Source: an uncultured Flavobacteriales bacterium
GTDB lineage: Bacteria; Bacteroidota; Bacteroidia; Flavobacteriales; Crocinitomicaceae
Length of the DNA: 64,000 nt
Assembly (NCBI GenBank): GCA_946479285.1
Contig: CAMLFH010000008.1
Coordinates: 1-64,000 of the forward strand
Direction of reading: 5' to 3'
The translations under genes and the position numbers were made by a program. Positions 34,214-44,543 of the stretch are shown here, piece by piece. How positions within the stretch are numbered: the stretch's first letter is position 1; every line of letters begins with the position of its first letter. A model generated the notes under the pieces. That model made no database searches. It saw nothing but the letters and a program-made list of their open reading frames with translations, and had not been told where the DNA came from.

Positions 34214-36667
34214 TCAAACCCGTTTTTTCCGGAACCATTTCCCGGCATCGATATAGAACAACCCTTTTACCGAAAATGAATTCAAATACGGATTATCGAA
34301 CAAATTGTTGAAGGTTTTGAAATACCCGTAATCCAGTCCGTTTTTGGAGGCGTAAATATTATACTTCCAAACGAAACGAATCTCACTTCCCGGATAGATC
34401 ACCCAGCGTAAATCAAAATCAACCGTAAAGGCATTGAAACTGGTGTTGTGGTAACTTTGACCTAAATTATCTGTTCCCGAATAAGAAGAGGAACGATAGC
34501 TTCCGTCATCCAGTAATTCCATGAACGATTTGTAGGAAACTTCCTGCCAATAATGGTTGAAGCGTAGTTTCAGTCCGAATGTTTTCGTGAAATTATAATC
34601 CAGCGCAATGGAATTGGTAACTACCCAGCGCTCCCGATTTCCGAGTGTGATCTGATCGGTATAATTTGTATCTGTTACGCGCACATATCCAAAGTTGTTG
34701 AAATAACGATTGATTGTTGAACTAAGAACCGTAAATACTTTTGGTGCAATACGAATACGTGGACTGATGCTGAAATCCAGGTTCGACATGCCTTTTCTAT
34801 CAAATATGCGGTGATAAGCATAGAAATCCAATGCCCAGCGCTTGGAATAATCGCTCGAGTAAAATCCTCCGTATTGGAAGGATGCCGGAAAATGTACGGG
34901 AATTCCGAAGGTGCGCGATTCAAAAAAGTCGTGTTCACCCATCGGGTAGAAATTGAGTGAAACTCCCGTGGAAAGAAATTTTTTGGTCGTGACAATGTAT
35001 TCTGTGTTGATGGACCAATAACCAAATTTTGCAGGTTTGTAAAGGTATTCGATGTTGCTTTCTGCGGAGAAATTTCTTCTCAAAAGTCGTTTGGTAGCTT
35101 CGTAACCTGTCCAGCGGTAACGCCCGTAAAAGCCAAAGAAATTATTACGTGGCAAGAATCCCAATTCGGTTGGATTGTAATTGTTGTCGCAATCGTAATA
35201 ATCAATGTTGAACTGGTTAACTCCTTTTACTTTTTGAAAACTGATGGAAGAAGAGCGGCCAACATCGACTTTATTTCCGGACGAATTGACTGAAACCTGC
35301 GTATTGGCAGAAACACTATAAACCCGTGATTTGTTGAAAACCAAGCCTTGTAACATACTAACATTGGAAAGGACATTGATCTCAGGCCGAATGACATTTG
35401 TATTCAAAAGGGAAATATTGGCGTTGTTCTTCAGGTTCTGAGAAAGCACGAAAACATTGTAATTGGAAACTGGGTGAGCGAGGATTTTATGATCATTTCC
35501 TGTGGAATCCTGATAATGCAGGAATGATCGGTTTTCGATAGCGTTAAAAACACCAATTCCCAAACCACCTTTTGTTCGCCCTGATATTTTCAGTGCATTG
35601 ATGAGCTGCGCTCTGTCGGGAATGGAACTCACGGTGTTGTTCGGATCTTGCGCTGCAGAATCCAAAGCTTGTTCTTTCAGGTAGCTTTCTGCGCCAATTC
35701 TTCGGGAATAGAATAAATCACCGATCCCGAATAAATCCATTCCTTCCAGGAAGAAAGGCCTGTTTTCGGGGTAGCGGACTTCAAACGGAGAAAGATTCAA
35801 GACCAGGCGATCTGAAACAGTTTGCCCGAAATCAGGGATCAAAGTAGCATCTAAGGTGAAAGATTCGCTCAGTCCCACTTTTACGTCCATACCAAAGCGC
35901 GGCCTGAATTCCCAGTTTTGGGATTGCGAGTTCTCGTCGTAACTGTCTTCGAGATACATGGTGGAGTAGGGTGAAAACGAAAGTCTCAACGGAGTTCCCA
36001 GGTTTTCAATTCCTTTGATATAACCGCTTTGCGCAATTTCACCATATTGTTGCGGATCTACCGCCGACCAGTGAGAGACTTCCCGGTTCCTGCGAATTTG
36101 CCGGGTATAGTTGATGCGCCAGTTTTGAATATTTTCCTTCGGGAAACGCAGTTGGGTCAATGGAATTCGAATTTCCACACTCCAGCCTTCAGCAATGCGT
36201 TTTACTTTACTTCTCCAAACGGCATTCCAGGAATAATCTTCGCTGGTTTGATTAATAATGACATCGAGTTCTGTTCCTGCGGCAGTTACGTAAAAGCCGA
36301 AAGCATTTTGTCCGGAACCGTAAGGATCGATTAAAACACCAAAATAATCCGCATTTCCAAAATCATCGCGTTCGGAAAGAAAAGCAATGATGGAATCCGG
36401 GCGATTGTCCGTCAATTTCGCCCCGATGTAAATGTATTGGTCATCGTAAAGGAACTTTACCTCGCTTTTGAAAGTACTGGCCACACCGGGATTGGGGTAG
36501 TTGTTGATGAAATCTCCTGCTGTTTCCGCTTCATCCCAGGCTACTTCCAACAAAATTCCATCCAAAGAAATGGCATGATCCGTCCGCTTTCCTGAAACTG
36601 TTTTTTGAGCCAGGAAGGATGACGAAATGACAATAAAAGTTAGAAGTAACCAGTAGCTTAATTTCAC
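34214..36667 (-). CDS. DUF5916 protein with CBM9-like N-terminal domain
   Basis: An 817-residue secreted protein. After a signal peptide (about 1-20) a carbohydrate-binding-family-9-like domain spans 25-200 (ISLDGILLEVAWDEAE, FKSEVKFLYDDQYIYIGAKL, EIRIPLTQLRFP), followed by a DUF5916 barrel-like region rich in long strands (LNLSPFEVRYPENRPFFLEG is a hallmark). Function unknown; outer-membrane location is inferred. It is divergent from the lipoprotein gene at 36709. Confidence 0.85.
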   Translation of the reverse strand: MKLSYWLLLTFIVISSSFLAQKTVSGKRTDHAISLDGILLEVAWDEAETAGDFINNYPNPGVASTFKSEVKFLYDDQYIYIGAKLTDNRPDSIIAFLSERDDFGNADYFGVLIDPYGSGQNAFGFYVTAAGTELDVIINQTSEDYSWNAVWRSKVKRIAEGWSVEIRIPLTQLRFPKENIQNWRINYTRQIRRNREVSHWSAVDPQQYGEIAQSGYIKGIENLGTPLRLSFSPYSTMYLEDSYDENSQSQNWEFRPRFGMDVKVGLSESFTLDATLIPDFGQTVSDRLVLNLSPFEVRYPENRPFFLEGMDLFGIGDLFYSRRIGAESYLKEQALDSAAQDPNNTVSSIPDRAQLINALKISGRTKGGLGIGVFNAIENRSFLHYQDSTGNDHKILAHPVSNYNVFVLSQNLKNNANISLLNTNVIRPEINVLSNVSMLQGLVFNKSRVYSVSANTQVSVNSSGNKVDVGRSSSISFQKVKGVNQFNIDYYDCDNNYNPTELGFLPRNNFFGFYGRYRWTGYEATKRLLRRNFSAESNIEYLYKPAKFGYWSINTEYIVTTKKFLSTGVSLNFYPMGEHDFFESRTFGIPVHFPASFQYGGFYSSDYSKRWALDFYAYHRIFDRKGMSNLDFSISPRIRIAPKVFTVLSSTINRYFNNFGYVRVTDTNYTDQITLGNRERWVVTNSIALDYNFTKTFGLKLRFNHYWQEVSYKSFMELLDDGSYRSSSYSGTDNLGQSYHNTSFNAFTVDFDLRWVIYPGSEIRFVWKYNIYASKNGLDYGYFKTFNNLFDNPYLNSFSVKGLFYIDAGKWFRKKRV

Positions 36668-36681
36668 CTGACAAAATTCGT

Positions 36682-36689
36682 TATTTTTG
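36682..36689 (+). promoter_or_regulatory. -7 box TATTTTTG for the lipoprotein gene at 36709
   Basis: Exact TAnnTTTG match ending 19 nt before the ATG. Confidence 0.5.
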
Positions 36690-36708
36690 GTAATATAAAG
36701 TCACATAT

Positions 36709-37593
36709 ATGTCAGGAATAAACTTTCTAAATCGTTTGGCCTTTTTTTTACTCGTTGTTGTTTCAGTTACTTCCTGCGGATTGAAGTATGTTCCCGGTCC
36801 AAGTCTGGATGATTTGGCAAAGACCCGGAAAGAAATCCTGGAGCAGCAATTGAGTCGTGATTTTGCTTCGGTGAACAAGAAATATGTAAGTCTGACTTAT
36901 GGTGAAACAGTTGTTGTGAAGCCTTTGTCCTACGAACGCCTGGACTCCCTTTTTGAAGTGAAATACCGCATGAGCAAAAACGGATTCTCCACCAAAGAGA
37001 TTGATCCGTTGATCGAAAATCAGAAAATGGTTTTGCTTTCGGATACCACAGAAGTACTTTACATGGAAACGCATTGGTTTGAATTGGTCCAGGATACGAC
37101 TTGTGAATTTATCATAGCGCAGTGTTTTTTGAATAATAAGAATGTACTTCGTAAAATGGAGTTCCTGGATGAATTCAAAACCGGGATTTCCAACCAGCTT
37201 TGGGCGGAAAAATACATGAAGGAAGAATGGCTTACCAGGGATATTGGTTATACTTCAAACGACGATCTGAATTTCTATTCCATGATGAAAAACAAGGCGT
37301 TTAATCTGCAAGGAGAAGAAAAAGAACGTTTTTTGAATAATGTGTTTTTGGTGATGCGTTTTGCAAGTGAGAATAAAAGTACATCAGCACAGGGAATTGT
37401 ATTAAAACTGGCGGCACGACAGCTAAAAAACGAAATATCCAATTTCAAACCCGCCGAATACGCGTTTTCATTCAGAAAAGACATCGATCCGGTTTCCAAA
37501 GAATCCATTTATGTGGTAGAAGCAGCTCCCGAATTCGACAAGAATGTGGTCGTTATCAGACGTTACGATTTGTTTTTCATGCCAATTAATTGA
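36709..37593 (+). CDS. lipoprotein of unknown function
   Basis: A 294-residue protein with a lipobox (SVTSC, Cys23). The rest is soluble and mixed alpha/beta, with no recognised domain. The conserved-looking centre is EFIIAQCFLNNKNVLRKMEF. It is probably anchored to the outer or inner membrane facing the periplasm and forms a single-gene unit. Confidence 0.55.
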   Translation: MSGINFLNRLAFFLLVVVSVTSCGLKYVPGPSLDDLAKTRKEILEQQLSRDFASVNKKYVSLTYGETVVVKPLSYERLDSLFEVKYRMSKNGFSTKEIDPLIENQKMVLLSDTTEVLYMETHWFELVQDTTCEFIIAQCFLNNKNVLRKMEFLDEFKTGISNQLWAEKYMKEEWLTRDIGYTSNDDLNFYSMMKNKAFNLQGEEKERFLNNVFLVMRFASENKSTSAQGIVLKLAARQLKNEISNFKPAEYAFSFRKDIDPVSKESIYVVEAAPEFDKNVVVIRRYDLFFMPIN

Positions 37594-37629
37594 AAAGCAT
37601 TTCGACTCCGCTCAATGACCTTTTCAATT
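37588..37629. repeat. inverted repeat AATTGAAAAG / CTTTTCAATT
   Basis: Ten-base arms enclose GACTCCGCTCA. The related GAGCGGAGTCGAAGT motif appears nearby at 37690-37703 and again at 50325-50341. Confidence 0.5.
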
Positions 37630-37712
37630 AATACTCCTAATTTTAAAGAAGGTGGCTGAATGCTTCCGCTGTAGCTTTAGCATAGGCGCAGCGGAGTCGA
37701 AGTCACCTTATT

Positions 37713-39653
37713 TCAAATGGGGATTCTAAACGGCTGAATCTGCTCATCTTTGTACAAATACCGCTGAAGCCTTTGAGACAAAAGTTCTTTCGGATGATCT
37801 GTTCCCGGAGTTCCATTCAGCAAATACCGGAACTCCTGCTCGCCAATTTTAAACTTCCAGCCGTCTTTTTCTTTGTTGAATAAAATGTTCTTTCCATCCA
37901 GGACCAATTTATTCCCTGATTTCAGAACGAAAGACTTTTCGACCTTTAAACCTGAATCACGCACGGCATTTTTGAGTGTTTGAAGGATTTGTTTGTTTTT
38001 CGGAACGTCTTCCGTAAAAGTGATCAATTTGCCTTTGTATTGGATCATTCCGCAAAAGGCCTTGCCTGAAAAGACCTGGAATTCATTCTTCTCAAATTTC
38101 ATTTCCCGCTTCCAGGAAATAAATAATAGGCAGACAGCCAATGCGGTCAATGCGATTTTGGGAAGCAGTTGTTTGATCAACAATTTGTGAAAGCAATAAC
38201 CGATTAAAGTTCCAATGAGCAGGAACTGAAAGAAATTGAGCTCAAATCCACCGGAAACGCCGCCCGGTATTTCGTCCACGTATTGAATGCCGATAATCAA
38301 TCCCTGCAGAGAAAGAGCCGTCAGAAAAATGACCAGCGAATTGAAATAAGGAATCCACGCTGTGAAAATGAGAATGATCAAAAGCAGTAATACGATAAAT
38401 CCCAAAAGCATCACTACCATATTGGAAAGCAGGAAATAATTGGGAAACTGGTGGAACCAATACAGCATGAATGGAGTGGTGGCAATCGTTGCTGCAATTC
38501 CTACGGCGCTTCCTTTCCAGATCCAATCGAGCCATTTTTGTTTGAAATGAATGAGTTTGTAGATCGGAGTTTGGAACAGCATGATTCCGATCAAGGCAAC
38601 ATAGGACAATTGAAAACCGACGTCGAAAAGATAATAAGGATCGTACATCAACAGCACAATTGCAGAAAGGATGAGGTTGTTCATGCCGCTGTGTTTCCGG
38701 CTCAAAAGCTGCCCGAGTGCAAGGATACTGAACATCACTACTGCCCGGATCACAGACGGAGAAGCTCCGCTCAGCAGCCCAAATCCCCAAATGAGAATGA
38801 CCGAAAACAGGATGGCTTGTTTCTTTGTAATCCATCTGCTGAAGAATCCGAGAATGTATTGGAAAATAACCAGGATGATCCCTACATGCAGACCGGAAAC
38901 GGCAAGTACGTGCATGGCGCCGGTATTGGAGAAGGAATCCAATACTTCCGGGTCAATATCCGCTTTGTTCCCCAATAACAGGGCGACTCCAATCCCCGAA
39001 ACAGATTCCGGAAGCCAGGATTTCATTTTAGCTCCGATCTCGTCCTGCCAGTTGGAAAAGAAAACGGTGAGATTGTTTCGTGTGCCTATCTTTGAAATGC
39101 AATTCGAAGCGATGAAAGCCCGACCCGCATAATGATGTGTTCCGTAGTAATATTCCGCATCAAAACTTCCGGGATTCGTCTCATTTCTGAAAGGTTCAAG
39201 CGGTGTCTTGAAAGCAACGAAGTCGCCAGTTATATATTTTTCCTGCAGCGTATCCAATGTCAGAATAATATTTCCTTTTGAAGCATACTGCTTCTTTCCA
39301 TCGGTGGATTTCTCCAGTAAAAGATGAATGGTTTGATAACCTGATTGGGATATTTTACTCCTGAAAATGGTTCCGTAGTTTAATTTATCGGAAAGATCGG
39401 CTGAATTGGAGGTAGCTGCTTTCTGAATCTCCAATTTACAGAAACCGATGAGTACAAAGAACAAGCTGAAGGCAATAACTACCGTAAATTTTGGGAAAGA
39501 ACGAATTCCGAACAATCGGTTGTAGATCAATAAGAGTATGGTCGTTGCTAAAACAGCTGTTATCGCCAATCCGATCATCTCCGAATTTCCACCCGAAACA
39601 AAAGAAAGCAGGATACCCAGGATGAGTCCCAGTGAAATTGGTAATAGTGGCAT
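37713..39653 (-). CDS. ComEC/Rec2-family competence protein
   Basis: A 646-residue polytopic membrane protein with an N-terminal DUF4131-like part and a competence domain carrying HVLAVSGLHVGIILVIFQYI (about 248-267), the ComEC landmark. ComEC forms the inner-membrane channel for single-stranded DNA in natural transformation. The C-terminal ~110 residues are soluble and do not contain a metallo-beta-lactamase HxHxDH motif. It stands alone; no other com gene is visible. Confidence 0.85.
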   Translation of the reverse strand: MPLLPISLGLILGILLSFVSGGNSEMIGLAITAVLATTILLLIYNRLFGIRSFPKFTVVIAFSLFFVLIGFCKLEIQKAATSNSADLSDKLNYGTIFRSKISQSGYQTIHLLLEKSTDGKKQYASKGNIILTLDTLQEKYITGDFVAFKTPLEPFRNETNPGSFDAEYYYGTHHYAGRAFIASNCISKIGTRNNLTVFFSNWQDEIGAKMKSWLPESVSGIGVALLLGNKADIDPEVLDSFSNTGAMHVLAVSGLHVGIILVIFQYILGFFSRWITKKQAILFSVILIWGFGLLSGASPSVIRAVVMFSILALGQLLSRKHSGMNNLILSAIVLLMYDPYYLFDVGFQLSYVALIGIMLFQTPIYKLIHFKQKWLDWIWKGSAVGIAATIATTPFMLYWFHQFPNYFLLSNMVVMLLGFIVLLLLIILIFTAWIPYFNSLVIFLTALSLQGLIIGIQYVDEIPGGVSGGFELNFFQFLLIGTLIGYCFHKLLIKQLLPKIALTALAVCLLFISWKREMKFEKNEFQVFSGKAFCGMIQYKGKLITFTEDVPKNKQILQTLKNAVRDSGLKVEKSFVLKSGNKLVLDGKNILFNKEKDGWKFKIGEQEFRYLLNGTPGTDHPKELLSQRLQRYLYKDEQIQPFRIPI

Positions 39654-39767
39654 TTTGTGTATAGTGAGTTAAATAATATAGACGAATCTAATAAAATCTT
39701 CGATAGATGACACCCCAGATTAATTTTTCTTTGTTTCTTTACAATCAAAACTTTACAAACCAAATTT

Positions 39768-40622
39768 ATGTTGAAGCTGAATTATTTTGTACCTGCTATT
39801 GCCCTAACCCTAAGTCTGGCATCGTGTGGAGGTGGAGAGACTGAAAAAGAGAAGGTCGCTACTGTAGAAACCACAGATGAATCCACCGACTCTTCCAATG
39901 ACGATTATGTATTGCCTCCGCCTATAAGTATTGCCAATGCATTTCAGGCTGCAGGTTTGCCCTATGTTGCCGGAAAAACAAATCCGGTTGGGAATGCAGA
40001 TAAATATGCTGTTAAATTGGACCAGTTGATAAATTTGGGAGTTTACTCTACCGACATGGCGTATTGTGCAATCAACTCGAAATCACAGGAAGCTCGTGAG
40101 TACTTGGTGGTGATTCAAAAAATGGGATCAAAAGTAGGATTGGAAAGTGTTTTTTCCGATAAGGAGTTGATCAGTAAATTTGATAAAGGATTGGGTGATG
40201 TGGAAGCATTACAGGATTTGATCTATGATATTCAGGATAAATCGGATCAGTACATGGAAAACAATGATTTGAAGTATTTGGGAGCCATCCAATTTTCAGG
40301 TTCATGGATTGAAGGAATGTATTTGGGAATCGAAAACAACAAAGACAAATCTGAAATCGGGAAATTGCTGGTTGAACAAATGAGCTTATTGAAAAATATC
40401 ATCAAAGGATTCAAAAGTCACCCGGCACAGGAAGATGCGCGTTTGAAAGAAGTGATCAAGATGTATGAAGGTATTTTGAATACTTACGAAGGAATGGCTT
40501 CCGTTCAAAAAGTATCGAAAAACATCAATCGTCAAACACCACAATTGTCTGACGCAGAATACCAGTCGTTGGCAAACGAAGTGAAAAAAGTCCGTTCAAA
40601 TATTGTTAAACCAGGGAAATAA
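39768..40622 (+). CDS. lipoprotein of unknown function
   Basis: A 284-residue lipoprotein (SLASC, Cys20) followed by a Gly/Glu/Asp-rich linker (to about 45) and a helical domain (60-280). It is not recognised. It is followed after 6 bp by another secreted protein, so the two likely form an operon. Confidence 0.55.
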   Translation: MLKLNYFVPAIALTLSLASCGGGETEKEKVATVETTDESTDSSNDDYVLPPPISIANAFQAAGLPYVAGKTNPVGNADKYAVKLDQLINLGVYSTDMAYCAINSKSQEAREYLVVIQKMGSKVGLESVFSDKELISKFDKGLGDVEALQDLIYDIQDKSDQYMENNDLKYLGAIQFSGSWIEGMYLGIENNKDKSEIGKLLVEQMSLLKNIIKGFKSHPAQEDARLKEVIKMYEGILNTYEGMASVQKVSKNINRQTPQLSDAEYQSLANEVKKVRSNIVKPGK

Positions 40623-40628
40623 TTTTTT

Positions 40629-41132
40629 ATGATAAAGCTATTCAAATTCACCCTTCCGCTAGTAGTTGGTTTATTATGGATCGGATTGGTGTCCGGAGGA
40701 AATGATAACGTATTGGAAGCTCAAATGAGCACCCTGAAGCAAGAATGTAAAGAAATGATCAAAGGAACACGATATGAAGGTTCTAAGATCACTTATTTTA
40801 CAGCCGGTGCTTCAAAACAAGTAAAGAGCATTGAAGTTTACACCTTCCTTTTAGATGAATACAAGTTTGCAATCAGTGCTAAAAAATGTACTGCTTCCCT
40901 GACTGTTAAAATCTACGATGCTCCGGCTGACGATGAAAGCCGGGTTTTGATCAAGGAATTCAAAAAAGTACAGGGTAAAAACCTGAAATTCAGCACTACC
41001 GAATTAAATGATGCATACGTTGCTAAAATTCCGGATGCTGATCGTTTGAGAAATATCCATATCGAATATTCCATTGGTTCCGGAAAAGGAACAAAAGAAG
41101 GGATCGTTTTAGTGTACGGTATTGAACCATAA
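40629..41132 (+). CDS. secreted protein of unknown function
   Basis: A 167-residue protein with a signal-like N-terminus (1-23) and a small beta-rich domain. No family is recognised. It directly follows the lipoprotein gene. Confidence 0.5.
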   Translation: MIKLFKFTLPLVVGLLWIGLVSGGNDNVLEAQMSTLKQECKEMIKGTRYEGSKITYFTAGASKQVKSIEVYTFLLDEYKFAISAKKCTASLTVKIYDAPADDESRVLIKEFKKVQGKNLKFSTTELNDAYVAKIPDADRLRNIHIEYSIGSGKGTKEGIVLVYGIEP

Positions 41133-41148
41133 ATCGCAGAAATAAGGC

Positions 41149-41175
41149 TTGTTTCATAGATAAAGCCTATCTTTG
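41149..41175 (+). promoter_or_regulatory. promoter of the thrS cluster
   Basis: TTG (41149-41151), a 16-bp spacer, then TATCTTTG (41168-41175), 18 nt before the thrS ATG. An inverted pair AGGCTT/AAAGCCT overlaps it and could be an operator or the tail of a terminator. Confidence 0.65.
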
Positions 41176-41193
41176 CACTAAATTTTATAAGTG

Positions 41194-43137
41194 ATGATTA
41201 ATGTAACTCTTCCGGACGGATCAGTTAGACAATACGAAGCAGGAGCAACAGCATTGGATGTTGCTCTTAGCATTTCTGAAGGATTGGCCCGTAACGTATT
41301 GGCAGCCAAAGTGGATAATGTGGTAATCGACGCGAATCGTCCGTTGACCGGTGACTGTGCATTGCAGTTACTGACCTGGAATGATGTAGAAGGAAAATCG
41401 ACCATGTGGCACTCTTCAGCTCACTTAATGGCAGAAGCATTGGAGTTTTATTATCCGGGAATTAAATTGGCTATCGGTCCTCCGATTACCAACGGATATT
41501 ATTACGATGTTGATTTTATGGATTACACCTTCAAGGAGGAAGATCTGGATAAAGTGGAACAAAAAATGAAAGAGCTTGCAAAGCTAAAGAATCCTTACGT
41601 GCGTAAGGAAATTTCTAAAGCAGATGCATTGGCTTACTTCACCGAAAAAGAAGATCCATACAAATTGGAATTGATCCAGGATTTACCGGATGGTTCCATT
41701 ACGTTCTATACACAGGGTAATTTTACCGATTTGTGCCGTGGGCCGCATATTCCGGACACTGGTTTCATAAAAGCTGTGAAATTGATGTCGATCGCCGGTG
41801 CATACTGGCGTGGAGATGAAAAGAACAAGCAGCTGACGCGTGTTTACGGAATTACATTCCCGAAACAGGCAGAATTGACTGAATACCTGGAGAAAGTGGA
41901 AGAGGCAAAACGCCGTGACCACCGTAAACTGGGGAAAGAATTGGAATTGTTTACCTTCTCTCAGAAAGTAGGACAAGGTTTGCCTTTGTGGTTGCCGAAA
42001 GGTGCTGCTTTGCGTGAGCGTTTGGAGAACTTCCTGAAGAAAGCCCAGCGCAAAGCCGGGTATGAGCAGGTCATCACTCCGCATATCGGGAACAAGGAAT
42101 TGTATGTGACATCCGGTCACTATGAGAAATATGGAGCAGATTCCTTCCAGGCAATCAAAACTCCGGACCCGGATGAAGAGTTCTTGTTGAAACCAATGAA
42201 CTGTCCGCATCACTGTGAGATCTTTAAGAGTAAGCCGCGTTCTTACAAAGACTTGCCGGCTCGTTTTGCGGAGTTTGGAACGGTTTACCGTTACGAACAA
42301 AGTGGTGAACTTCACGGTTTAACACGTGTTCGCGGGTTTACACAGGATGATGCTCATATTTTCTGTACGCAGGACCAGGTGAAAGAAGAATTTAAGAAAG
42401 TGATCGACCTGGTGTTGTATATTTTCAAGACTTTGGACTTCCAAAACTTTAAAGCACAGATCTCTTTGCGAGACCCGGATAATCCTTCCAAGTACATTGG
42501 TTCGGACGAGAACTGGGAGAAAGCTGAAAATGCGATCATTGAAGCAGCAGCTGAGAAGAACCTTCCAACAATTGTGGAATTGGGTGAAGCAGCCTTCTAC
42601 GGACCAAAACTGGATTTTATGGTCCAGGATGCTTTGGGAAGAGAATGGCAGTTGGGAACAATCCAGGTGGATTACAATTTGCCGGAGCGTTTTGAGTTGG
42701 AATACACAGGAGCAGATAACCAAAAACACCGTCCGGTGATGATTCACCGCGCGCCGTTTGGTTCGATGGAGCGCTTCGTTGCTGTATTGTTGGAGCACTG
42801 TGCGGGAGACTTCCCCTTGTGGTTGGCAACAGAGCAATTTGCAATCCTGCCGATCAGTGATAAATACAACGATTATGCGAAAGATGTATTAGAATTGCTA
42901 AATAATTCCGATATTCGCGGATTCGTTGATGACCGTAACGAAAAGATAGGCAAGAAAATACGCGAGGCGGAACTGAAAAAAATCCCGTTCATGCTGGTTG
43001 TCGGAGAGAAAGAAGCTGAGGAAAAGCAAGTTTCTGTAAGACAACGTGGTGAGGGAGATAAAGGTTCGATGGCAATAGATGCTTTCGAAACTTTGGTTCG
43101 TTTAGCGATAGAAAAAGAATTGTCGACAAATGTTTAA
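41194..43137 (+). CDS. thrS: threonine--tRNA ligase
   Basis: A 647-residue class II aminoacyl-tRNA synthetase that charges tRNA-Thr. TGS domain 1-62, editing domain with HxxxH (His73, His77; [11 protein letters not shown]), catalytic core with the zinc-binding [27 protein letters not shown], and the anticodon-binding C-terminal domain ([17 protein letters not shown]). The start is the ATG at 41194; a GTG one codon earlier is less likely. It is 8 bp upstream of infC. Confidence 0.97.
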   Translation: MINVTLPDGSVRQYEAGATALDVALSISEGLARNVLAAKVDNVVIDANRPLTGDCALQLLTWNDVEGKSTMWHSSAHLMAEALEFYYPGIKLAIGPPITNGYYYDVDFMDYTFKEEDLDKVEQKMKELAKLKNPYVRKEISKADALAYFTEKEDPYKLELIQDLPDGSITFYTQGNFTDLCRGPHIPDTGFIKAVKLMSIAGAYWRGDEKNKQLTRVYGITFPKQAELTEYLEKVEEAKRRDHRKLGKELELFTFSQKVGQGLPLWLPKGAALRERLENFLKKAQRKAGYEQVITPHIGNKELYVTSGHYEKYGADSFQAIKTPDPDEEFLLKPMNCPHHCEIFKSKPRSYKDLPARFAEFGTVYRYEQSGELHGLTRVRGFTQDDAHIFCTQDQVKEEFKKVIDLVLYIFKTLDFQNFKAQISLRDPDNPSKYIGSDENWEKAENAIIEAAAEKNLPTIVELGEAAFYGPKLDFMVQDALGREWQLGTIQVDYNLPERFELEYTGADNQKHRPVMIHRAPFGSMERFVAVLLEHCAGDFPLWLATEQFAILPISDKYNDYAKDVLELLNNSDIRGFVDDRNEKIGKKIREAELKKIPFMLVVGEKEAEEKQVSVRQRGEGDKGSMAIDAFETLVRLAIEKELSTNV

Positions 43138-43145
43138 AAAACTGA

Positions 43146-43691
43146 ATGAGAAAAGACAGTAGAAAACCAGTAAGAAAAGAGAATAACGACGAGCACAAAA
43201 TTAACGGGAAGATCACCGCTCGTGAAATTCGTTTAGTTGTTGAGGGAGAAGAACCACAAGTATTGACATTGGCTGCAGCATTGCAATTAGCAGAAGAGCA
43301 GGAATTAGACTTGGTTGAGATCTCTCCGAATGCGGTGCCCCCGGTGTGTAAGATTATGGATTACCGGAAGTTCTTATACAACCAAAAGAGAAAACAAAAA
43401 GAACTAAAAGCGAAGCAGAGTAAGGTTATCCTGAAAGAAATTCGTTTTGGTCCGAATACAGATGATCATGATTTTCAGTTTAAATTGACACATGCTCGTA
43501 AGTTTTTGGAAGAAGGTTCGAAAGTGAAGGCATACGTATTCTTCCGTGGTAGAACGATTGTCTTTAAAGACAGGGGAGAAATCCTTCTATTGAAATTCGT
43601 TCAGGAATTAGCTGATTTGGGTACGCTTGAACAGATGCCAAAATTGGAAGGGAAGCGAATGATCGTCATGATCAACCCTAAAAAGAAGTAG
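43146..43691 (+). CDS. infC: translation initiation factor IF-3
   Basis: A 181-residue IF-3 with the N-domain ([15 protein letters not shown] ... [20 protein letters not shown]) and the C-domain ([20 protein letters not shown] ... VYFF-like [10 protein letters not shown]). It starts with a standard ATG, unlike the rare start codon used in enterobacteria. It lies 8 bp after thrS. Confidence 0.96.
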   Translation: MRKDSRKPVRKENNDEHKINGKITAREIRLVVEGEEPQVLTLAAALQLAEEQELDLVEISPNAVPPVCKIMDYRKFLYNQKRKQKELKAKQSKVILKEIRFGPNTDDHDFQFKLTHARKFLEEGSKVKAYVFFRGRTIVFKDRGEILLLKFVQELADLGTLEQMPKLEGKRMIVMINPKKK

Positions 43692-43701
43692 TAAAATGGA
43701 G

Positions 43702-43759
43702 AATTGAAAATTGAAAAGACTTAATCCTCTTGTCGATTTTACATTCTCAATTTTCAATT
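43702..43759. terminator. inverted repeat after infC (AATTGAAAATTGA arms)
   Basis: Perfect 13-base arms around a 32-base loop, following the infC stop. It could attenuate read-through into rpmI; it is related to the repeat at 12541-12633. Confidence 0.55.
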
Positions 43760-43760
43760 A

Positions 43761-43768
43761 TAAGTTTG
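43761..43768 (+). promoter_or_regulatory. internal -7 box TAAGTTTG before rpmI
   Basis: Exact TAnnTTTG match 32 nt before the rpmI ATG, immediately after the inverted repeat. It suggests rpmI-rplT can be transcribed separately. Confidence 0.45.
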
Positions 43769-43800
43769 ATAAAGTGTTCATTTTTTAAAAGAGAAAAGAA

Positions 43801-43998
43801 ATGCCAAAAATGAAAACAACATCCAGTGCAAAGAAGAGATTCACTGTAACTGGGTCTGGTAAGATCAAGAGAAAACACGCTTTCAAAAGCCACATTCTTA
43901 CGAAGAAAACCAAGAAGCAAAAACGTAATTTAACTCACGCAGGTTTGGTTCACGAATCAGATTTGTCTAACGTTAAATTAATGTTGAACATGAAGTAA
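43801..43998 (+). CDS. rpmI: 50S ribosomal protein L35
   Basis: A 65-residue basic protein matching L35 ([40 protein letters not shown]). It is in the conserved infC-rpmI-rplT order. Confidence 0.97.
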   Translation: MPKMKTTSSAKKRFTVTGSGKIKRKHAFKSHILTKKTKKQKRNLTHAGLVHESDLSNVKLMLNMK

Positions 43999-44042
43999 CC
44001 CCAAAGTAGACCCTGACAGTAAACGTCAGGAACACTTCGGGA
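43999..44042 (+). promoter_or_regulatory. first hairpin in the rpmI-rplT spacer
   Basis: Starts right at the rpmI stop. Inner stem CCTGAC/GTCAGG (44012-44030), extended by outer pairing CCCCAAAGT / ACTTCGGG. It is likely an RNA structure. Confidence 0.6.
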
Positions 44043-44060
44043 TTATTCATTAAAAAAAAG

Positions 44061-44095
44061 CTCCGATTCAATACGAGTGTATTTGTTTACGGAGC
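44061..44095 (+). promoter_or_regulatory. second hairpin in the rpmI-rplT spacer
   Basis: Outer stem GCTCCG/CGGAGC with an inner hairpin AATAC-GAGT-GTATT. Confidence 0.55.
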
Positions 44096-44115
44096 GGTAT
44101 TGTTAACCAAGTAAT

Positions 44116-44148
44116 GAGTACCTAAGATTCGTCAGCTGACGAACACTC
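44116..44148 (+). promoter_or_regulatory. third hairpin in the rpmI-rplT spacer
   Basis: Perfect 16-base palindrome TTCGTCAGCTGACGAA (44128-44143) within flanking GAGT/ACTC, 22 nt before the rplT start. Confidence 0.55.
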
Positions 44149-44169
44149 ACTATTAAAAACGAAAAAGTT

Positions 44170-44517
44170 ATGCCAAGATCGGTAAATCACGTTGCTTCAA
44201 GAGCTCGCAGAAAGAACTTTATGAAGTTGGCCAAAGGATACTACGGCCGTAGAAAAAATGTTTGGACAGTAGCAAAAAATGCTATTGAAAAAGGATTGAA
44301 TTATGCTTACGAAGGTCGTAAGCAAAAGAAAAGAAATTTCCGTTCATTGTGGATCATGCGTATCAACGCAGGAGCTCGCCTTCACGGAATGAGCTATTCT
44401 CAATTCATGGGAGCTGTAAACAAAAGCGGGATCGAATTGAACCGTAAAGTTTTAGCTGACTTAGCAATGAACCACCCTGAGGCGTTCAAAGCGGTAGTTG
44501 ACTCTGTGAAGAAATAA
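44170..44517 (+). CDS. rplT: 50S ribosomal protein L20
   Basis: A 115-residue L20 protein with typical sequence ([39 protein letters not shown]). It is essential for 50S assembly, and in other bacteria it acts as an autogenous translational repressor. Confidence 0.97.
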   Translation: MPRSVNHVASRARRKNFMKLAKGYYGRRKNVWTVAKNAIEKGLNYAYEGRKQKKRNFRSLWIMRINAGARLHGMSYSQFMGAVNKSGIELNRKVLADLAMNHPEAFKAVVDSVKK

Positions 44518-44543
44518 AAATCGAAAATACACTTTATCAATAG

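Noticed and set aside
38242..38978. Open frames of 175-197 codons on both strands
   Set aside because: They overlap the ComEC coding sequence, whose transmembrane pattern and HVLAVSGLHVG motif are convincing.
42319..42837. 172-codon open frame on the minus strand
   Set aside because: Antisense to thrS, with a biased Cys/Phe/Leu-rich composition typical of a shadow frame.
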